In this document: positions 4,989 through 9,325 of the stretch, one piece after another
How the letters are laid out: each line of letters opens with the position of its first letter
Position numbering within the stretch: the first letter of the stretch is position 1
DNA from: an uncultured Collinsella sp.
Lineage (GTDB): Bacteria > Actinomycetota > Coriobacteriia > Coriobacteriales > Coriobacteriaceae
Direction: 5' to 3'
Length of the DNA stretch: 9,325 nt
Assembly (NCBI GenBank): GCA_902493615.1
Contig: CABUQK010000079.1
Span: 1-9,325, forward strand
The notes under the pieces: generated by a model
Database searches by the model: none
What the model saw: only the letters and a program-made list of their open reading frames with translations
Told to the model about the DNA's origin: nothing
Translations under genes and position numbers: made by a program

Positions 4989-5007
4989 AACTGACGCGAC
5001 GCGGCAC

Positions 5008-6966
5008 CTACGACAGGAAAATCCTCGTCCTGCCGCATGCGTCAATGGCAACTGGCAGACGTGTACCGTCACGCTCAACCAGATAGCGTACCTGCCGACG
5101 ACGCAAGCAGTCGCGGCAACGGACCTGTCCCGTCGCATCGGTGGCGCAGACGCCCTCGGCGGTCAGCAGGCAGTGCTCGCACACCATAAGCTCGGGACGG
5201 TCGGCGTCGACCGGACCAAAGACGCCGGGTTCAGCAGCCAGTTCGGCAATACGCTCCGCATCATTGCCGAGCAACTCCGCCGGCAAGCACACCCGCCCCG
5301 CACCGAGTCCGCGCAGCCAGGTAAGCGTGGCCCGATTCGCGCAGAACACCGGCGCCGCCACGTCAAACGTCACGCCCAGCTCGCGAGCGATCACCACCTG
5401 TCCCAGGTTGCGGCAGACGACGCGCCCGGCACGCTGTATCAGTGAGCGGGTCCAGTCAGCGTCACCCGTGCGGCACACCTCGTCAAGCACCACAACGGCG
5501 TCGGACAAATCAAGTTCTCCGCGCGGGTCGGCATCCATCGGCTGCCAAGCAAAAACCATGCGAGTGGGAACCGCGCACTCCACCAACTCCGTGGACGCAC
5601 CGCCATCCACCGCAACGCCCTCAAAGGGCAGCACCTCAACGGCACGCGCAACGGGCGCAATCGCATCCGCCTCGGCCCGCATGCGCTCCAACACCGCCGC
5701 CGTCTGATCCAACACGCCGGCGCTGCGAATCAGGTACACCTCGCAGCCCGTGTCCACCTTACGCTTGCAATGCACGACGACGCGCTTCCCCGCTGCGGCA
5801 TCCACCGGGCAGGGCACCTGCGGCCAGCGCTTGGGCACATCGGGACGCGCGTCGACACCCGGATAGAACCGAATCTCGAGCGTGTCACCCGCCGCCACGG
5901 CGGCGTCGAGCTCAACGGTCACCTCTTCGTGGCCCACAGCGACCAAACGCCCCACGCGCACGCCCTGGTTAATTGCGCGCTCAAAGCTCATCAGCTCGGC
6001 ACCCGAACGCCCTCGCAGGTACGCATCGGTAAACCCACGGTTAAACGACCTTCCCAGCTCGCGCTCAAGCTCTTCCACGGCACCGGGATCCCACGCGCCG
6101 TCGCACAGCATATCGAGTGCCCGGCGCCACACCCGCACCACGTTGAATACGTAATCGGGGTTCTTCATGCGCCCCTCGATCTTGAGCGACGCCACGCCGG
6201 CATCTACAAGCTCGGGCAGATGCGCAATACCCAGATAGTCGCGCGGGCACAACAGGCGATCCCCTTCGACGGCGACAACGCTCTGCCCCGCCTCGTCCAC
6301 CAGGTCGTACGCCAGACGGCACGGCTGCGTGCAGTCGCCGCGCATCGCCGAGCGCCCACGCTGCAGGGCCGAGAACTCGCACGCCCCCGAATAGCCGATG
6401 CAAATCGCACCGTGGCAGAATACCTCGATGGGCACGCCCGTGGCACATAGCGCCGCAATCTCGTCGACCGTCAGCTCGCGTGCCGTCGTCACGCGCTCGA
6501 CCCCCAGCTCATCGGCGGCAAGCCGCACGGCGCCTTCGCTATGAACGCCCGCCTGCGTGGACAGGTGAATCTCGACCCCGGGAATCACCGCGCGCAGCGC
6601 GCAGGCCAGCCCGGCATCGGCGACAATCAGAGCATCGGCGCCCAGCTCCAGTGCATGAGCTCCCAGCGCCACCGCGTCGGACAACTCATCGTCAAACACG
6701 AACACGTTGAGCGTCACGTACACACGCACGCCATGGGCATGCGCCACGGCACAACCGCGCGCAAACTCGTCATCCGTAAAGCCATGGGCGCTCACGCGGG
6801 CGTTAAAGCCGCCCAACCCCGCATAGATGGCATCGGCACCCGCGGCGATGGCCGCAAGCATCTGGTCGAGTCCGCCCGCCGGCGCCAGCAGCTCGGGCAG
6901 CGCCGCACCGGTAGCATCCAATCCAGTCTCGTATTGTCCGCTCGGCCCCATAGCCCGAATCGCCAT
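5008..6966 (-). CDS. U32-family protein (peptidase U32 / RNA hydroxylase-like)
   Basis: A 652-residue protein of the U32 family (COG0826). The family was named after collagenase PrtC, but characterised members act in RNA or ubiquinone hydroxylation (RlhA, TrhP, UbiU/UbiV). The N-terminal barrel opens with ELLAPAGGLDQMLAAIAAGA. The signature region has CHGAIC around residues 184-189, SGAC ending at 196 and GDCTQPCR with Cys at 212 and 216, positions compatible with an iron-sulfur cluster. KIEGRMKNPDYV follows, then a long C-terminal part. The C-terminus holds CxxC at 596-599, Cys607 and CxxC at 617-620, suggesting a zinc ribbon. The longer ORF starts at 6993, but the ATG at 6966 is preferred: AAGGAG lies 8 nt before it and inside the extension. 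The C-terminus stops soon after GRTRIF, possibly slightly short. The substrate is unknown. Confidence 0.9.
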   Translation of the reverse strand: MAIRAMGPSGQYETGLDATGAALPELLAPAGGLDQMLAAIAAGADAIYAGLGGFNARVSAHGFTDDEFARGCAVAHAHGVRVYVTLNVFVFDDELSDAVALGAHALELGADALIVADAGLACALRAVIPGVEIHLSTQAGVHSEGAVRLAADELGVERVTTARELTVDEIAALCATGVPIEVFCHGAICIGYSGACEFSALQRGRSAMRGDCTQPCRLAYDLVDEAGQSVVAVEGDRLLCPRDYLGIAHLPELVDAGVASLKIEGRMKNPDYVFNVVRVWRRALDMLCDGAWDPGAVEELERELGRSFNRGFTDAYLRGRSGAELMSFERAINQGVRVGRLVAVGHEEVTVELDAAVAAGDTLEIRFYPGVDARPDVPKRWPQVPCPVDAAAGKRVVVHCKRKVDTGCEVYLIRSAGVLDQTAAVLERMRAEADAIAPVARAVEVLPFEGVAVDGGASTELVECAVPTRMVFAWQPMDADPRGELDLSDAVVVLDEVCRTGDADWTRSLIQRAGRVVCRNLGQVVIARELGVTFDVAAPVFCANRATLTWLRGLGAGRVCLPAELLGNDAERIAELAAEPGVFGPVDADRPELMVCEHCLLTAEGVCATDATGQVRCRDCLRRRQVRYLVERDGTRLPVAIDACGRTRIFLS

Positions 6967-7128
6967 CGGAAAACTCCTTACCAAGGTATGCATTCACTCT
7001 GAAAAATGCCGTCTTCCAGCATACACGAGGCCTCGCGCGCCCCGTTTGGTTTATCGTGTAATAACTTATGTCCATCCTGCCCCGACGGCACGTCCGCCGT
7101 CCGGCACGACATACCTGGAGGTCAATAT
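6967..7128. other. Divergent intergenic region with palindromes
   Basis: This 162-bp gap separates the start of the U32 gene and the start of the penicillin-binding protein, so both promoters should be here; no hexamer pair is convincing. TTGGTT (7046-7051) with TATGTC (7067-7072) is a weak plus-strand possibility with a 15-bp spacer. Two symmetrical sites are visible: CGAGGCCTCG (7026-7035), a perfect 10-bp palindrome that could be an operator, and GACGGC-ACGTCC-GCCGTC (7084-7101), a hairpin in the PBP leader. The PBP ribosome binding site GGAGG is at 7117-7121. Confidence 0.5.
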
Positions 7129-9325
7129 ATGGGTCCTCGCCAACGACAGGGACGCAGCCGTTCAAAGACGCACGCTCTGCCCATAATCCTGCTCTCGTTT
7201 TTGGGCTTTTTGCTTATCGCGGGCGTGGCATTTGGCATCGGCATGGTCGGCAACGTCAACCGCTGGCTGTCCGATCTGCCCGACTACACCGACGCCAACG
7301 CGTATCTGGTGAGCGAGCCCACCGAGATCGTCGACTGCAACGGCAACAAGATTGCGAGCTTCTACACGCAAAACCGCAAGTCCATCACCAAGGACGAGGT
7401 CTCCCCCTACGTGCTGCAGGGCACCGTTGACGTCGAGGACGAGCGCTTCTACGAGCACGGCGGTATCGACCTGTGGGGTATCGCGCGTGCTGCGGTGGCA
7501 ACCCTCGGCGGCGGGCACGAAGGCGCCTCGACTATCACCCAGCAGCTGGTGCGCAACACCATCCTGCAGGAGGAGCAGTTCGACTCGACCATCGAACGTA
7601 AGGTGCGCGAGGCCTACATCGCCATCAAGATGGAGGACATGTACTCCAAAGACGAGATCCTCATGATGTACCTCAACACCATCTATTACGGTCACGGCGC
7701 CTACGGCATCGAGGCCGCAGCCGAGACCTACCTGTCCAAGAGCGCCGCCGACCTCACCCTGAGCGAGGCCGCGCTGCTCATCGGCCTTCCCAACTCGCCT
7801 TCGCAGTACGACCCCACGGTCAACCCCGACCTAGCGCTGTCCCGTCGCAACAAGGTCCTCGACAACATGCTGCGCCTGGGCCACATTACGCAGGATGAGC
7901 ACGATGCCGCACAGGCCGAGCCCATCACCCTCAACGTGACCGAGATTTCGGGCAGCGGCGTCGACGTATACTCGCAGCCCTACTTTGTCGCCTATGTTAA
8001 GCAGCTGCTGGAGCAGGAGTTCTCGACCGACGTGCTCTTTAAGGGCGGCCTGACCGTCAAGACCACCATCGACCCCACGATGCAGCAGGTGGCAGAGAAT
8101 GCCGTCCGCGAGCAGCTCGACACGCTCTCACTCGACGGCCTGGACATGGGCATGGTCGTCGTCGACCCCAAGACCGGCTACGTCAAGTGCATGGTGGGCG
8201 GCTATGACTACAACGCCGACGAGAACCACGTAAACCATGCCACGGCCAAGCGTCCCGTCGGCTCCACCTTTAAGGCCTTTACGCTGGCAACTGCCATCCA
8301 AAACGGCATGAACCCCAACGTCACCCTCAACTGCAACTCGCCGCTCAAGGCCAAGGGCACCACGACCGAGGTCCAAAACTACGCCAACCATAGCTATGGC
8401 AACATCACGCTTAAGCAGGCGACGGCATACTCCTCCAACACCGGCTACATCCAGGTGGCGGAAGCCGTCGGCAACAGCAAGATCATCTCGCTCGTCAAAA
8501 AGCTCGGCATCGATCCCGCCAAAGACAACATCGAGGACGTTCCCGTCATGACCCTCGGCACCGGCTCGATCTCGCCGCTCGAGATGGCCGCCGCCTACGC
8601 GACGTTTGCCAACGGCGGCTACTATCGCCAGCCGATCGCCATCACCGAGATTGACTCTCGTACCGGTTCGGTGCTGTACCAGCACACCGACAATCCCTCA
8701 CAGGTGCTTACCGAGGGCGAGGCCGCCGCGGTCACCGATGTTCTGTCCGGCGTCATGCAGGGCGGCGGTACGGGTGCTGCCGGTGCCCTGAGCGTCAACC
8801 AGCCCTATGCCGGCAAGACGGGCACCACCGACAACACCACTAACCTGTGGTTCTGCGGCTATACCCCGCAGCTGGCGTGCGCCCTGTGGACCGGCTATTC
8901 CGCGGGCGAGATTCCCATCCAAAAATACGGCACAGACCTGCTGGGCGACAGCACCAACCTGCCTGTCTTTAAGCGGTTTATGAACACCGTTCTGACCGGT
9001 ACCGAGCGCGAGGAGTTTGCGACCGGAACGGCGCCCACCTACAAGAACAACAGCGTCTGGAAGTTCTACGGCACCAACAACACCAAGAAGACGGAGAACG
9101 ACGACAAGGACGAGAACGAGGACGAAGAGGAAACCACCACAACAACGACAACGACGACCACGACCACCGAGACCACGGGCGGCGACACCACCGGCGGCAC
9201 CGGTACCACCGGCGGCACCGGTACCACCGGTGGCTCGACGGGCGGCTCCACTGGTGGTTCGACCGGCGGCGATGGCGGCACGCCTACGCCTACGCCCACT
9301 CCCGACCCCTCGCCCACGCCTGACG
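7129..9325 (+). CDS. Class A penicillin-binding protein (GT51 + transpeptidase), C-terminus cut by window
   Basis: This bifunctional enzyme polymerises lipid II glycan chains and cross-links stem peptides at the outer face of the membrane. The 732 visible residues comprise a short basic N-terminus, one membrane segment at about 17-40, the GT51 domain with catalytic Glu103 in VEDERFYEH and GASTITQQLVRN, then the transpeptidase domain with nucleophile Ser379 in GSTFK, SSN at 435-437 and KTGTT starting at Lys563. The start at 7129 has GGAGG 7 nt upstream. After the catalytic domain (ending near 650) comes an acidic Lys/Glu/Asp stretch, 12 consecutive Thr (669-680), Gly-Gly-Thr/Ser repeats and a Pro-Thr stretch that continues past the window. 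Such tails are common in actinobacterial PBPs and probably span the wall. It stands divergent from the U32 gene. Confidence 0.96.
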   Translation, partial: MGPRQRQGRSRSKTHALPIILLSFLGFLLIAGVAFGIGMVGNVNRWLSDLPDYTDANAYLVSEPTEIVDCNGNKIASFYTQNRKSITKDEVSPYVLQGTVDVEDERFYEHGGIDLWGIARAAVATLGGGHEGASTITQQLVRNTILQEEQFDSTIERKVREAYIAIKMEDMYSKDEILMMYLNTIYYGHGAYGIEAAAETYLSKSAADLTLSEAALLIGLPNSPSQYDPTVNPDLALSRRNKVLDNMLRLGHITQDEHDAAQAEPITLNVTEISGSGVDVYSQPYFVAYVKQLLEQEFSTDVLFKGGLTVKTTIDPTMQQVAENAVREQLDTLSLDGLDMGMVVVDPKTGYVKCMVGGYDYNADENHVNHATAKRPVGSTFKAFTLATAIQNGMNPNVTLNCNSPLKAKGTTTEVQNYANHSYGNITLKQATAYSSNTGYIQVAEAVGNSKIISLVKKLGIDPAKDNIEDVPVMTLGTGSISPLEMAAAYATFANGGYYRQPIAITEIDSRTGSVLYQHTDNPSQVLTEGEAAAVTDVLSGVMQGGGTGAAGALSVNQPYAGKTGTTDNTTNLWFCGYTPQLACALWTGYSAGEIPIQKYGTDLLGDSTNLPVFKRFMNTVLTGTEREEFATGTAPTYKNNSVWKFYGTNNTKKTENDDKDENEDEEETTTTTTTTTTTTETTGGDTTGGTGTTGGTGTTGGSTGGSTGGSTGGDGGTPTPTPTPDPSPTPD
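9133..9276 (+). repeat. Low-complexity repeats coding for the PBP tail
   Basis: An ACN-codon run encodes 12 Thr (9133-9168). Then an 18-bp unit GGCGGCACCGGTACCACC is repeated exactly twice in tandem (9193-9210 and 9211-9228), followed by degenerate 12-bp GGN-GGN-TCN-ACN units. The third-base variation in the 12-bp units shows the peptide repeat is older than the exact 18-bp duplication. The region is prone to slippage and to assembly collapse. Confidence 0.85.

Noticed and set aside
4912..5007. T-box leader for tyrS
   Set aside because: The gap is under 100 bp and shows no T-box sequence or specifier structure; only a simple hairpin is present.
6967..6993. Start of the U32 protein at 6993
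   Set aside because: The ribosome binding site AAGGAG lies inside this extension, 8 nt before the ATG at 6966.
9066..9317. Minus-strand open frame rich in Val, Pro and Ser
   Set aside because: It is the antisense reading of the PBP tail repeats, with no independent support.

Overview
The window looks like chromosomal DNA from a high-GC actinomycete of the class Coriobacteriia, most likely Collinsella or a close relative. The basis is GC-rich codon use, the protein flavours, and short dispersed repeats containing GGAACGTCCCC and GACTAGTC that I associate with Collinsella genomes. The genus is an inference from memory; no search was run.

Layout. Positions 1 to about 511 are the left end of an IS110-family insertion sequence read on the minus strand: the first 87 codons of the transposase (cut by the window edge) and its GC-rich non-coding left end. 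That left end folds on paper into the bridge RNA architecture: a 5' hairpin, a target-binding loop and a donor-binding loop, with guides that fit both the flanking DNA and the element's own terminus. The element sits inside a host dispersed repeat (512-533). Next come four minus-strand genes: a Cof-type HAD phosphatase (612-1406), adenine deaminase (1605-3425), tyrosyl-tRNA synthetase tyrS (3700-4911) and a U32-family protein (5008-6966). Across a 162-bp divergent gap a plus-strand class A penicillin-binding protein starts at 7129 and runs off the right edge in a Thr/Gly/Pro-rich tail.

How it works together. The genes are mostly separate housekeeping units (purine salvage, translation, RNA or cofactor hydroxylation, peptidoglycan synthesis), not one pathway. 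Most of the regulatory signal is in the gaps: a 62-nt near-perfect hairpin covers the ribosome binding site of the HAD gene; an intrinsic terminator lies between the ade promoter and its ribosome binding site; tyrS ends in a strong intrinsic terminator; and modular dispersed repeats, two copies of which covary so that their stem is preserved, fill the ends of the genes.

The most exciting item is the predicted bridge RNA. Its target guides read out GAACGT-CC-CCAA, which is the core of the host's own dispersed repeat, occurs exactly at 3619-3630, and is half-preserved at the observed insertion junction. This resembles IS621, which inserts into REP repeats of E. coli, but with a different element and repeat.
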